64,000 nucleotides of DNA from Chryseolinea soli (GTDB lineage Bacteria; Bacteroidota; Bacteroidia; Cytophagales; Cyclobacteriaceae). Of this stretch, positions 54,185 through 64,000 are shown one piece after another (within the stretch, counting starts at the first letter, position 1; every line of letters begins with the position of its first letter). The DNA is taken from the NCBI RefSeq assembly GCF_003589925.1, contig NZ_CP032382.1, forward strand, positions 7,502,001 to 7,566,000. The letters run 5' to 3'. The notes beneath the pieces were generated by a model. That model worked only from the letters and a program-made list of their open reading frames with translations. It ran no database searches and was not told the DNA's origin. Both the position numbers and the translations under genes were made by a program.

Positions 54185-54562
54185 TCAACCGTTTGAACCG
54201 GTCGAACCCGTCGAGTCACCGGTTTGGGTGTTTTCTTCCCAGCGGCACCATTTATCCTTCATTTTTTGTTTGAGGGCAGCCCGCTCATCGGGGCTCATAG
54301 ACGAAAACTTAGCATAGAACTTATTCTTCCAATGGGCTTCGGCAGGATGCGGGCGATGCCAGCCGCGTTTTCCGCCTCCAAAGCCGGAGAACAGGATCTT
54401 AGACAACAGGAACAAACCCAGGGCTTGCCAGAAGGTGATGACGGGACCGGCAAACAAGGCCGGGACAAGCCAGTTCCAAAGGCTCATCGTCACCCATCCA
54501 AAAACAAAGATCGCCAAAACGCCCAGGGCCACACACGCCACAAATTTTACTACTCGGTTCAT
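54185..54562 (-). CDS. Membrane protein paired with an ECF sigma factor
   Basis: A 125-residue protein with two N-terminal hydrophobic segments (VVKFVACVALGVLAIFVFGW and ALFAGPVITFWQALGLFLLS) and a soluble tail (FYAKFSSMSPDERAALKQKM). That tail recalls the Spy/CpxP-type heavy-metal or stress sensor motif. It follows the sigma factor by 11 bases on the same strand. I infer that it could serve as an anti-sigma or sensory partner, but no anti-sigma zinc finger is present. Confidence 0.7.
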   Translation of the reverse strand: MNRVVKFVACVALGVLAIFVFGWVTMSLWNWLVPALFAGPVITFWQALGLFLLSKILFSGFGGGKRGWHRPHPAEAHWKNKFYAKFSSMSPDERAALKQKMKDKWCRWEENTQTGDSTGSTGSNG

Positions 54563-54573
54563 AATCCAATGCT

Positions 54574-55137
54574 TTAAATGTCTTTATACAGTCGTTGTAA
54601 TTTTTTTCGCAAAGCGAGGATCGCATAGCGTTTCCTCGACAATAATGTGTTGATCGAAACGCCCGTTTCCTCGGATATTTCCCGGAAACTGCGCTCTTCA
54701 ATCTCATTGAGTATAAAGATCTCGCGCTGTTCGGCGGGCAAATCATCCAGGGCCTCCATAATGGCGTCCCAGATCACATCACGTAAATAGGCGTCTTCGG
54801 GAGAGTTCCCCAAATCGGGCAAAATGTCCTGTAATGTCAGCGGTGCATCGTCGTCCGTCCCTGCATACATCTCGAGGTCCGCGCGTTTTGGACGGGCGGC
54901 ATCGCGGCGATAGCGGTCGATGATCTTGTTTCGGGCCACCGAAAATAGCCAGGAAGTGACACGGTCCAGGGACTCTATCGTATCGTAGCCGGCTACGAAC
55001 TGATAGAATACATCCTGCAGAATGTCTTCCGCCTCCTCCACGGAAGAAACCCGGTTGCGGATAAATCCCAGCAACTTGTCCTTCTCACGGAGAAATGTTT
55101 GCTCTTTCATTTGCATGGCCAAGTCCATCGCTTCCAT
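54574..55137 (-). CDS. ECF-type RNA polymerase sigma factor
   Basis: A 187-residue group-4 sigma-70. Region 2 is visible in LLGFIRNRVSSVEEAEDILQ and VTSWLFSVARNKIIDRYRRD (core-binding and -10 recognition), and region 4 in AEQREIFILNEIEERSFREI and SEETGVSINTLLSRKRYAIL. The N-terminus has alternative in-frame Met at residues 4, 8 and 10, so the start is uncertain by a few codons. Its likely partner is the downstream small membrane protein. It diverges from the hybrid kinase gene. Confidence 0.92.
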   Translation of the reverse strand: MEAMDLAMQMKEQTFLREKDKLLGFIRNRVSSVEEAEDILQDVFYQFVAGYDTIESLDRVTSWLFSVARNKIIDRYRRDAARPKRADLEMYAGTDDDAPLTLQDILPDLGNSPEDAYLRDVIWDAIMEALDDLPAEQREIFILNEIEERSFREISEETGVSINTLLSRKRYAILALRKKLQRLYKDI

Positions 55138-55235
55138 TACGTTAATTACCTCCTAAGTCGGGAATGGAGGGAGGATTATTGTAGGATGGGAAGGCAAAAA
55201 TCAGCATTTATAAGGAAGAAGTCTGCATTTAGGCT

Positions 55236-55270
55236 AGAATACAGGAGCCGGAAGCCCGGAGCCAGGAGCC
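55236..55270. repeat. Fragment of the dispersed repeat element
   Basis: agaatacaggagccggaagcc followed by cggagccaggagcc repeats the ggagcc core of the elements at 27.75 and 33.96 kb but lacks the CTCGGACTTC part. It lies in the leader upstream of the hybrid kinase gene. Confidence 0.6.
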
Positions 55271-55350
55271 TTTTCGACGAAAAATTGCCCCACAAAACCC
55301 AATCTATCCCTAACTTATGGCCACCAATCATTGTTTTTCCCCCAATTGGT

Positions 55351-57837
<2,487 letters not shown>

Positions 57838-57881
57838 CCATTGGCGCACCAACGGGCACGTCACTGCAGAGTGGCCGGTTA

Positions 57882-57913
57882 AAAAATCTTGTTGGTGAAA
57901 GAATACCAACAAG
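57882..57913 (-). terminator. Terminator of the response regulator gene
   Basis: cttgttggt and accaacaag pair over 9 bases (57888-57896 and 57905-57913). On the minus strand it is followed by ATTTTTTAA. It shares the TTGTTGGT/ACCAACAA core with the palindromes near 13.3 kb. Confidence 0.75.
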
Positions 57914-57922
57914 GGCGGTGGA

Positions 57923-59281
57923 TTATTCGATGCCGTATTTTTCGATCTTTAAATATAAAGTCTTCCGGTCAATGTTGAGGATGCGGGCGGCCTTGGATTT
58001 GTTGTAGCGCACTTCTTTCAATGTCTTCATGATCATTTCTTTTTCCTGCGATTCTTGTAAGGCCTTCAGATCATAGACCGGGGTGTCGTTGTTGGGTTTA
58101 GGCTGGGGGTTGCGGATGGTTTCGAGCATTTCTACCGGGAGGGCGGCGGCGGTGATGAGGCCTTCGTTGGTGAGGAGGACGGCGCGTTTTACCACGTTTT
58201 TCATTTCACGGAGGTTGCCGGGCCATTCGTAGGTGCGGAAAATGTCGGTCACTTCTTTGTTGAAGCCGGTGACATGGCGGTCGAGTTCGGCATTGGCCAA
58301 TTCACGGAAAAAGTCCAGAAACTCATCGAGGTCCTCTTCGCGGTGGCGGACGGCGGGCACTTTTAGCTTGAACTCGTTCAGGCGGTGATAGAGGTCTTCT
58401 CGAAACAATCCCTTCTTCACGCTTTCGGCCAGGTCGTCGTTGGTGGCGGTGATGATGCGCACGTCGATTTTCACTTCCTTGTTGCTGCCGATGGGCTGGA
58501 TGATGCGTTCCTGGATGGCACGCAATAGTTTTACCTGCACTTCGTAAGAAAGATTACCCACCTCGTCGAGGAAGAGGGTGCCCTTGTGGGCGTCCACAAA
58601 TTGACCAACCTTATCCTGGACAGCGCCGGTGAATGAGCCCTTCGTATGGCCAAACAGTTCGCTGGCGGCAAGCTCTTTGGAAAGGGCACCGCAGTCGACG
58701 GCAATAAATGGCGCTTTGGAGCGGGCGCTGAGGCGGTGTATGGTTTGGGCCACGTTCTCTTTTCCCGTGCCACTCTCCCCTTCTATGATCACCGACATGT
58801 CGGTTGGCGCCACAAGGCGTATGTATTCATATAGCCGCTTGGCTTCGGGACTGGTGCCCTCCACAAATTGCTTTAGGGCAGTCGATTTGGGTTGGGCCGT
58901 GACCGAGGGTGTCGGGGCGTTTTCTTTTTTTAGGGCCTGCTGGAGCATCATCAGCAATTCGTCGGGGTTGACGGGCTTGGTGATGTACTCATAGGCGCCC
59001 ATCTTCATAGCCTTGACTGCCGTGCGGATGTCGGAAAAGCTGGTCATAATAATGACCTGGGTGTGGGGTGAATGCTTTTTGATCTCGGTGAGCACATCCA
59101 TACCCGTGGTGTCGGGCAGGCGGTAGTCCAGCAAAACGAGGTCGAATGCTTTGGTTTTCAACGTCTGCAGGCCGTCATGACCCTTATGACAAACGGTGAC
59201 GGAAAAACCTTGCTTGGTGAGAAATCCTTCCAGTATCCTGGAAAAGGTCAAGTCATCTTCTATTACGAGAATCGCGCCCAT
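57923..59281 (-). CDS. Sigma-54-dependent response regulator (NtrC type)
   Basis: A 452-residue regulator with a receiver (residues 1-120, phospho-acceptor Asp52 in LVLLDYRLP), an AAA+ domain (Walker A GESGTGKE 168-175, Walker B LFLDE 236-240) and a C-terminal Fis-type HTH (NKSKAARILNIDRKTLYLKI). The sigma-54 contact loop is GSFTGA (215-220) rather than GAFTGA. It converges with the hybrid kinase gene, separated by about 85 bases and a terminator; they are probably partners. Because the loop is altered, some sigma-54 contact may be weaker or specialised. Confidence 0.93.
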   Translation of the reverse strand: MGAILVIEDDLTFSRILEGFLTKQGFSVTVCHKGHDGLQTLKTKAFDLVLLDYRLPDTTGMDVLTEIKKHSPHTQVIIMTSFSDIRTAVKAMKMGAYEYITKPVNPDELLMMLQQALKKENAPTPSVTAQPKSTALKQFVEGTSPEAKRLYEYIRLVAPTDMSVIIEGESGTGKENVAQTIHRLSARSKAPFIAVDCGALSKELAASELFGHTKGSFTGAVQDKVGQFVDAHKGTLFLDEVGNLSYEVQVKLLRAIQERIIQPIGSNKEVKIDVRIITATNDDLAESVKKGLFREDLYHRLNEFKLKVPAVRHREEDLDEFLDFFRELANAELDRHVTGFNKEVTDIFRTYEWPGNLREMKNVVKRAVLLTNEGLITAAALPVEMLETIRNPQPKPNNDTPVYDLKALQESQEKEMIMKTLKEVRYNKSKAARILNIDRKTLYLKIEKYGIE

Positions 59282-59287
59282 ATACGG

Positions 59288-59330
59288 GCTAAAATAAAGA
59301 AGAAAGCTGGAATAATTCCCAGCTTTCTTC
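59288..59330 (-). terminator. Terminator of the small secreted-protein gene
   Basis: gaagaaagctgg (59299-59310) pairs perfectly with ccagctttcttc (59319-59330) across an 8-base loop. On the minus strand it is followed by TTTATTTTAG. It sits between that gene and the response regulator. Confidence 0.9.
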
Positions 59331-59365
59331 CAATCGGTTGTTTACAGGTTGTGAGGACAAGTCGA

Positions 59366-59668
59366 TTAGTCGACTTTCTTTCCGTCCTTGTTGAACTTAA
59401 CGGTCTTTGTTTCCGCACCGTTCTTCAACTCTACTTCATAGACATCGCCAGCTTTGTAGGCCGAGCTGATCATCCAGCCACGATATTCTTGAGCTTCGAG
59501 CGATTTTTTAACGGCTTCAGGAAGTTCTTCAGATTTGATCTTTACTTTTTCGCCTTGCTGCACTTCGGTAGGAGCAGCTACAGCTTTATCACTTTCCGTT
59601 GCATTTTGTGCATTAACAAATGCTACACTTGACAAGAGGGCTGCTGCAGCGATCATTACTTTTTTCAT
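59366..59668 (-). CDS. Small secreted protein, PepSY-like
   Basis: A 100-residue product with a signal peptide (MKKVMIAAAALLSSVAFVNAQ, cleavage near NAQN). The mature part is Lys/Glu-rich and its tail VYEVELKNGAETKTVKFNKD reads like the last strand of a PepSY-type domain. Role unknown. It lies upstream of the response regulator on the same strand but has its own terminator, so it is likely a separate unit; a stress-induced envelope protein is plausible. Confidence 0.75.
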   Translation of the reverse strand: MKKVMIAAAALLSSVAFVNAQNATESDKAVAAPTEVQQGEKVKIKSEELPEAVKKSLEAQEYRGWMISSAYKAGDVYEVELKNGAETKTVKFNKDGKKVD

Positions 59669-59912
59669 GACAGTTAGAATTTAGTTGAACATTTAATTAT
59701 GATTAGCCTACTACGAAAGAAAGTGCCAACGGCAGCATGACCAATAAACTACTGTTTATCAGGGCGTTGAAAAACAAGAATCAAAATATTGTGCTGAAAA
59801 ATTGTAGAGGTATTCTACAGGATGAGAGTATAGTTCCACAAACACTGCGTACGCGTGAAGATAAAAATCAACAAATGGAACTACTGTATTTAACGAAAAG
59901 CATCAAATGACG

Positions 59913-59946
59913 GTTACAGCATCTGCCCGGAAGCACATGCTGTAAC
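59913..59946. repeat. 10-base inverted repeat in an otherwise empty gap
   Basis: GTTACAGCAT and ATGCTGTAAC are perfect reverse complements with a 14-base spacer, located just beyond the stop of the minus-strand gene at 59975. There is no T tract. The rest of 59669-59974 shows no gene; a weak sigma-54-like -24 element occurs at 59723-59728. Confidence 0.5.
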
Positions 59947-59974
59947 AAACGTGATGGGAAAAGCGGCAGAGCGA

Positions 59975-60325
59975 TCAACGACCTTGTTCTTTTTTCGCTT
60001 TATTCTCTTCGATGAGGTATGATCCACCCAAACCCAGGCCTCCGAAGATGAACAGCATGGAAAAGTAGGCCACCTCCTCCATATAGAAGGTACTGTCGAG
60101 CCAATATCCCATCAACAACCCCAAACCTGCCCCGATCAACAGGAGCGATGCGCGCAAAGGCCCGGACGTGTTACTCCTCCTGGGGGCGATGGCATTCGGG
60201 TCCATGCCTTTTTCGATCATGGCCATGCGCTCTTCATTGGCGTATTTACGGAGATAAATGACCATGATAAATGCCCCGATGGTAGCGACGATGGGAATGA
60301 ATACCCCGATTACTGCGACTTCCAT
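59975..60325 (-). CDS. Small membrane protein, DUF6249-like
   Basis: About 116 residues from ATG 60325 (MEVAVIGVFIPIVATIGAFI). Three membrane helices: the N-terminal one, SLLLIGAGLGLLMGYWL and YFSMLFIFGGLGLGGSYLI. A cytoplasmic loop NEERMAMIEKGMDPNAI is the motif typical of DUF6249 proteins. It is divergent from the sigma/anti-sigma pair, a usual genomic position for this family, so it may be part of the same regulon. Confidence 0.75.
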   Translation of the reverse strand: MEVAVIGVFIPIVATIGAFIMVIYLRKYANEERMAMIEKGMDPNAIAPRRSNTSGPLRASLLLIGAGLGLLMGYWLDSTFYMEEVAYFSMLFIFGGLGLGGSYLIEENKAKKEQGR

Positions 60326-60457
60326 AATTGTAAGGATTTTGTTTAAATCTGCCTCTAGGACGCGGGCGTTTGAAGCCAGGTTACCGACTTTCTGAAAAAA
60401 TCGTATTCTCCATCCCCACGCGGCGGAAAAGGCGTCGGCCAATGATGTTCAAAGTTT

Positions 60458-60489
60458 TTTGATCCCCGGGGATCGAATCTGTAACTTCC
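60458..60489 (+). promoter_or_regulatory. ECF-gene promoter with a 14-base palindrome
   Basis: TTTG (60458-60461) and TAACTTCC (60482-60489) are separated by 20 bases; the -7 has two mismatches. The perfect palindrome GATCCCCGGGGATC (60461-60474) fills the start of the spacer, in the divergent region between the DUF6249-like gene and the sigma gene. A plausible operator, not a known site. Confidence 0.45.
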
Positions 60490-60517
60490 GTTGAAAAGAT
60501 CGCGTCAAAGCGCTGTC

Positions 60518-61075
60518 ATGACCATCCCCGCGGAGCATACCATTATCGACAGGATCCTGGCCGGTGAGCCCTCCGTGTATGCGGAGCTGGTGAACAAGCA
60601 TAAAAGCTATGCGTTCACGATTGCCAACAAGATCCTGCAAAATCGCGCCGAGGCCGAGGAAGCCGCGCAGGATGCTTTTATAAAAGCCTATCATCATTTG
60701 TCGACCTTTAACCGGGAGGCAAAGTTTTCCACGTGGCTGTACCGTATTGTGTTCAACACGGCCATCAGTTATAAACGCAAAAGCCGCCACACGTTCCAGT
60801 CCATCGAAAATACGGTGCTGGAATATTCTCCCGACGGGGAGGGCACGCTGGAGCGGACCGACAAGCGGAAATACCTGGCGCTGGCAATGGCCCGCCTCAA
60901 CGAAGCGGACCGCACGGCCCTGACCTTGTTCTATCTCGACGAATTTTCGCTGGAAGAGATCGCCGAGATCACAGGCATGCAGGCTAACACGGCCAAGGTG
61001 CGCATCCATCGCGCCCGGCTCCGGCTGGCCGATGAGTTAAAATTGATCTTAAAACAGGAAGCGTTAACTTTGTAA
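60518..61075 (+). CDS. ECF-type RNA polymerase sigma factor
   Basis: A 185-residue sigma-70 from ATG 60518 (MTIPAEHTIIDRI); a TTG start at 60491 is an alternative. Region 2: KSYAFTIANKILQNRAEAEE, ALKFSTWLYRIVFNTAISYK-type block (FSTWLYRIVFNTAISYKRKS). Region 4: LALAMARLNEADRTALTLF, FSLEEIAEITGMQANTAKV. It is followed at 3 bases by its anti-sigma gene, the usual arrangement of a sigma/anti-sigma pair. Confidence 0.94.
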   Translation: MTIPAEHTIIDRILAGEPSVYAELVNKHKSYAFTIANKILQNRAEAEEAAQDAFIKAYHHLSTFNREAKFSTWLYRIVFNTAISYKRKSRHTFQSIENTVLEYSPDGEGTLERTDKRKYLALAMARLNEADRTALTLFYLDEFSLEEIAEITGMQANTAKVRIHRARLRLADELKLILKQEALTL

Positions 61076-61078
61076 CGT

Positions 61079-61606
61079 ATGAAAAAGATACCCCAGGCCC
61101 TCGAAGAAATGCTTTTCGACTATCTGGACGGCACCCTCAACGCCGCCGACAAGCAACGTCTGGAGACGGAACTCAGCCAGAACCGCGAGCTGAAAGCCCG
61201 CCTGGATGAATTGCAAAATGTTGAACGGTGGCTTTCCAAAATTCCACTGGAAGAGATGCCCTCTCGCAATTTTACCCAACAGGTCATGGGCAAGCTGGAT
61301 CAATATCCCCGGTCCTCCACCCTCACCTACCGCAATGGCATCTTTCTGCTGATCGGTATCCTGGTGGCTGTCGGACTGGCCACGATCCTGGTCTCCTCCG
61401 GGGTCTTCGACAGTGTTCAGACCACCATCAACTTAAACCAGGAATTGCCCCAGAAATATATTCAAAAGAGCCTGCCACCCATTGCCCTGAGTGGAAAGTT
61501 GATCGTCAACATCATCATCCTGCTGAACCTGGGGCTGGCCTGGCTGGTACTGGACCGCGCCATCTTGAAGCCCCTCTTTCAACGCCGCATGCACGCCGGC
61601 CACTAG
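61079..61606 (+). CDS. Anti-sigma factor-like membrane protein
   Basis: A 175-residue protein whose start follows the sigma stop by 3 bases. The N-terminus (MLFDYLDGTLNAADKQRLET) is the helical sigma-binding segment of anti-sigma factors that lack the zinc-binding HxxxCxxC motif. There are two hydrophobic segments (YRNGIFLLIGILVAVGLATI, LIVNIIILLNLGLAWLVLDR) with a short periplasmic part between. It probably holds the sigma inactive until a periplasmic cue. Confidence 0.85.
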   Translation: MKKIPQALEEMLFDYLDGTLNAADKQRLETELSQNRELKARLDELQNVERWLSKIPLEEMPSRNFTQQVMGKLDQYPRSSTLTYRNGIFLLIGILVAVGLATILVSSGVFDSVQTTINLNQELPQKYIQKSLPPIALSGKLIVNIIILLNLGLAWLVLDRAILKPLFQRRMHAGH

Positions 61607-61702
61607 CTTTTTATCATTTCTCCCCGCTTCCGGGGATTGATTTGATCGGCTTCATGTTTCATTCCGCATTGTTTCTTACCTTAAAAGATTCAATGCCTAA
61701 AC

Positions 61703-63037
61703 ATGAACACTCCCGCAACCGCCTTCCGCAATGCCCTCGTAGCCGCCCTCGGTGGCTTTCTTTTTGGATTTGACACGGCCGTGATCTCCGGTGTGGAAAA
61801 GTCCATCCAAACCCTTTGGTCCCTGGATAGTTTCTGGCACGGCTTCACAGTGGCCGCGGCGCTTATGGGCACCGTGATCGGCGCGCTGATCGCCGGAAGA
61901 CCCGCCGAAAAATACGGCCGCAAAAAAGTGTTGCAGGCCATTGGGTTGCTCTACCTGGTCACGTCGCTCGTCACAGCGCTGACGCCGGCATGGTCCCTGT
62001 TCGTTGTGTTTCGGTTCCTGGGCGGGATTGGGGTGGGCGCCTCGTCGGTAGTGGGGCCGATGTATATCGCGGAGATCTCGCCTGCACACGCACGCGGCAA
62101 GTTGGTAGGTTTGTTTCAATTCATGGTCGTGAGCGGCATCCTCATCGCCTTTGTGTCCAACTTCCTCTTATTCGGCGTGGGCGAAGAGGCCTGGCGATGG
62201 ATGCTGGGTGTGCAAGCCATACCCGCACTCCTGTATTTTGTGCTGGTTTTCTTCGTACCCGAAAGCCCGCGCTGGCTGGTCAAAGAAGGCCGACCCGATG
62301 AAGCGCTGAAAGTATTCGTCAGCATCGGCGAGCCGCGGCCTGCCGAAGCCGTTGAAAAGATCAAGGCGTCGCTGCATTTGGAAACCGGTGGCAGACGGGA
62401 GAGCGTTTTCAACGGTCAGTACAACAAACCCATTTTGTATGCCGTGGTGCTGGCCATGTTCAATCAACTGTCGGGCATCAATGCCATCATGTATTACGCA
62501 CCCCGCATCTTCGAAATGACGGGGCTGGCCAAAGACACGGCTTTATTGCAAGCGGTGTCGATCGGCGTCACCAACATGATCTTTACCTTGCTCGCCATTT
62601 CCGTGATCGATAAATTTGGAAGACGCACGTTGTTGATCATCGGCTCGGTGGGCATGGTCATCTCGCTCGGTTTGGTGACCCATGCTTTTTATACAAAACA
62701 ATACGGCGGCTATGCCGTGATGTTGTACCTGGTGGGCTTCATCGCCTTCTTCGCATTCTCGCAAGGCGCTGTGATCTGGGTATTCATCTCCGAGATCTTT
62801 CCCAACAAGGTGCGATCGCAAGGACAGACGCTGGGCAGTTCCACGCACTGGATCATGGCGGCAATTATTTCGTGGACCTTTCCCGTGCTGGCTGAGTCGT
62901 CGGAGATGGGTGGATTCATTTCATTTCTCATCTTCACGATCATGATGTTGCTGCACGGGTTCTTTGCGTGGAAAGTGCTGCCGGAGACGAAGGGGAAATC
63001 GCTGGAGGGAATACAGGAATCGTTGGGAATTCATTGA
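61703..63037 (+). CDS. Sugar-porter MFS transporter
   Basis: A 444-residue membrane protein with 12 helices and the sugar-porter signatures: GGFLFGFDTAVISG at the start, RPAEKYGRKKVLQ (loop 2-3), PESPRWLV after helix 6, QLSGINAIMYYAP in helix 7, DKFGRRTLL in loop 8-9 and LPETKGKSLE at the end. It imports a monosaccharide or polyol by proton symport. Next to the gluconokinase-type gene by distance of 17 kb only; there is no adjacent sugar enzyme. Confidence 0.95.
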   Translation: MNTPATAFRNALVAALGGFLFGFDTAVISGVEKSIQTLWSLDSFWHGFTVAAALMGTVIGALIAGRPAEKYGRKKVLQAIGLLYLVTSLVTALTPAWSLFVVFRFLGGIGVGASSVVGPMYIAEISPAHARGKLVGLFQFMVVSGILIAFVSNFLLFGVGEEAWRWMLGVQAIPALLYFVLVFFVPESPRWLVKEGRPDEALKVFVSIGEPRPAEAVEKIKASLHLETGGRRESVFNGQYNKPILYAVVLAMFNQLSGINAIMYYAPRIFEMTGLAKDTALLQAVSIGVTNMIFTLLAISVIDKFGRRTLLIIGSVGMVISLGLVTHAFYTKQYGGYAVMLYLVGFIAFFAFSQGAVIWVFISEIFPNKVRSQGQTLGSSTHWIMAAIISWTFPVLAESSEMGGFISFLIFTIMMLLHGFFAWKVLPETKGKSLEGIQESLGIH

Positions 63038-63077
63038 GAGAAAGAGTTTTAGTCAATAGTAAACGTGACAAATCGCT

Positions 63078-63485
63078 ATGGCAAAGAACAAAACCACCGA
63101 AACTAAGGTAAACGTAAATGACTTTATCGAATCCTATGTGGAGAACGAGCAAAAGAAAGCCGATAGCTTTCGATTGCTTGAACTCATGAGCAAATGGTCT
63201 GGGCGTAAACCGAAAATGTGGGGACCGACCATTATCGGTTTTGGAAGTTACCACTACAAATATGCCAGCGGCCATGAAGGCGACGCGCCGCTCATTGGGT
63301 TCTCGCCGCGTAAGGCCGAATTCTCACTCTATGTTTTTTTACCAACCGAACAAAACAAGCATCTGCTGGATGACTTTGGCAAATTCACGATGGGGAAATC
63401 CTGCATCTATGTAAAGAAGCTGTCGGACGTCAACCTGGCGACATTGGAGAAACTGTGCAAGCATACTATTGCTCTACATCAGTGA
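63078..63485 (+). CDS. DUF1801 family protein
   Basis: A 135-residue cytoplasmic protein of the DUF1801 (YdhG/YjbR-like) fold. Landmarks are NDFIESYVENEQKKADSFRL, KMWGPTIIGFGSYHYKY and KSCIYVKKLSDVNLATLEKL. Function is not known. It lies 28 bases before the DinB-family gene and 40 bases after the transporter gene. Confidence 0.92.
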   Translation: MAKNKTTETKVNVNDFIESYVENEQKKADSFRLLELMSKWSGRKPKMWGPTIIGFGSYHYKYASGHEGDAPLIGFSPRKAEFSLYVFLPTEQNKHLLDDFGKFTMGKSCIYVKKLSDVNLATLEKLCKHTIALHQ

Positions 63486-63513
63486 ACATCACCGTGCTTG
63501 TAAGGACTAAGCC

Positions 63514-64000
63514 ATGCATCTCCAAAACCTCACCACCCGCTTCATTCGCTACAACCTTTGGGCTAACGAACGCCTTGCTTCCTGGTTGATGACCGTCGAC
63601 AGAAATATACTCTACGAAAAAACAGGCTCAAGTTTTGGAACAATCGATCGGACACTCCAACATATGCTGTCCGCACAAATTTACTGGCTTACCCTCTTTA
63701 CCAAAGGACAGATCACTGAATTCAGTCAACCGATAAGAGAAAATGCTGTAGACCAGATCATAGCCGATCTCATTATTAGCTCACAACAATTGATCGATGG
63801 CCTCTCCGTACTGAATGAGCAGCAGCTAACTGAACGCATCAAGGTATCGGACAGCACGCAAAGTCGATATGAGTATATCCTGCATATCGTCAATCACGGT
63901 TCGTACCATCGTGGCCAGGTCGTTACAATGTGTCGCGCACTGGGAATCACAGGAGAAATACCTGTAACCGATTACGATGCGTACCTCTGGTGGATAGAGA
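63514..64000 (+). CDS. DinB-family protein (3' end cut by window edge)
   Basis: At least 162 residues starting at ATG 63514 (MHLQNLTTRFIRYNLWANER). The DinB/YfiT four-helix fold shows NLWANERLASWL, the first metal His region QHMLSAQIYWLTLF, and the HxxxH metal site in HIVNHGSYHRGQVVTMCR. The end DYDAYLWWIE suggests that almost the whole protein is inside the window. Such proteins bind zinc or nickel and are often thiol-dependent enzymes. The gene runs off the window. Confidence 0.9.
   Translation, partial: MHLQNLTTRFIRYNLWANERLASWLMTVDRNILYEKTGSSFGTIDRTLQHMLSAQIYWLTLFTKGQITEFSQPIRENAVDQIIADLIISSQQLIDGLSVLNEQQLTERIKVSDSTQSRYEYILHIVNHGSYHRGQVVTMCRALGITGEIPVTDYDAYLWWIE

Noticed and set aside
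59913..59946. Rho-independent terminator of the DUF6249-like gene
   Set aside because: The inverted repeat is perfect but no T tract follows on the minus strand, so I list it only as an inverted repeat.

Overview
The window looks like a chromosomal segment of a Bacteroidota bacterium, most likely in the order Cytophagales (inference). The support is the lineage-typical gene set: acpP-fabF-rnc order, an IPExxxVDY protein, a head-GIN/DUF2807 protein, a helix-hairpin-helix plus outer-membrane barrel protein, a PorV/PorQ-like barrel and an RRM protein with a Gly-rich tail. Several genes also have TAnnTTTG -7 boxes almost touching the start codon. Gene density is high, with many 4-base start/stop overlaps and several TTG or GTG starts. 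I see no phage genes, insertion sequences, CRISPR array or rRNA. There is one tRNA, tRNA-Ser(GGA).

Layout. 0-4 kb: an ECF-associated-looking membrane protein of unknown role, an outer-membrane barrel, and an AraC regulator with an NAD-dependent epimerase. 4.0-4.6 kb: a divergent tandem repeat rich in hairpins abutting the tRNA-Ser gene. 4.7-11.3 kb (minus strand): L-asparaginase, TatD nuclease, diacylglycerol/undecaprenol kinase, a glycosyltransferase overlapping a polysaccharide deacetylase, a SpoIIE-type phosphatase and a GT2 glycosyltransferase. 11.4-20.9 kb: ruvC and a GT4, then a minus-strand glycan locus (PIG-L deacetylase, GT56-like Fuc4NAc transferase, NeuD-like acyltransferase, DegT aminotransferase, Wzx flippase, GT4), followed by miaA. 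21-26 kb: MBL hydrolase, NFACT (RqcH-like) protein, a membrane protein with an apparent frameshift, pyruvate kinase, IPExxxVDY. 26-32 kb: acpP, fabF, an 831-base repeat-filled gap, rnc, nadE, lgt. 32.5-38.4 kb: envelope proteins (Omp85 family, PorV-like, HhH barrel, head-GIN) and a newly noted 34-residue membrane microprotein. 38.4-47.2 kb: mixed metabolic and membrane genes, including a GH18 lipoprotein, gluconokinase-type kinase and two tandem membrane metallophosphoesterases.

47.3-54.1 kb is a complete tetR-tolC-adaptor-RND efflux operon whose promoter lies inside a 14-base inverted repeat. 54.2-61.6 kb is a signalling island: two ECF sigma factors, each with a membrane partner, a hybrid histidine kinase with REC and HPt domains, a sigma-54 response regulator convergent with it, and small envelope proteins. 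The end holds a sugar-porter MFS transporter, a DUF1801 protein and a DinB-family gene cut by the window edge.

The most interesting unexplained structure is in non-coding DNA: a dispersed repeat family (consensus around GGAGCCAGAATCCAGG and CTCGGACTTCAGTAGCCAG) found as an array after fabF, an inverted copy before rnc, a third copy directly after an Omp85 stop codon and a fragment near 55.2 kb; a REP-like palindrome pair near 13.3 kb with compensatory changes; the tandem repeat behind tRNA-Ser; and regulatory palindromes over the promoters at 38.4, 54.1 and 60.5 kb.
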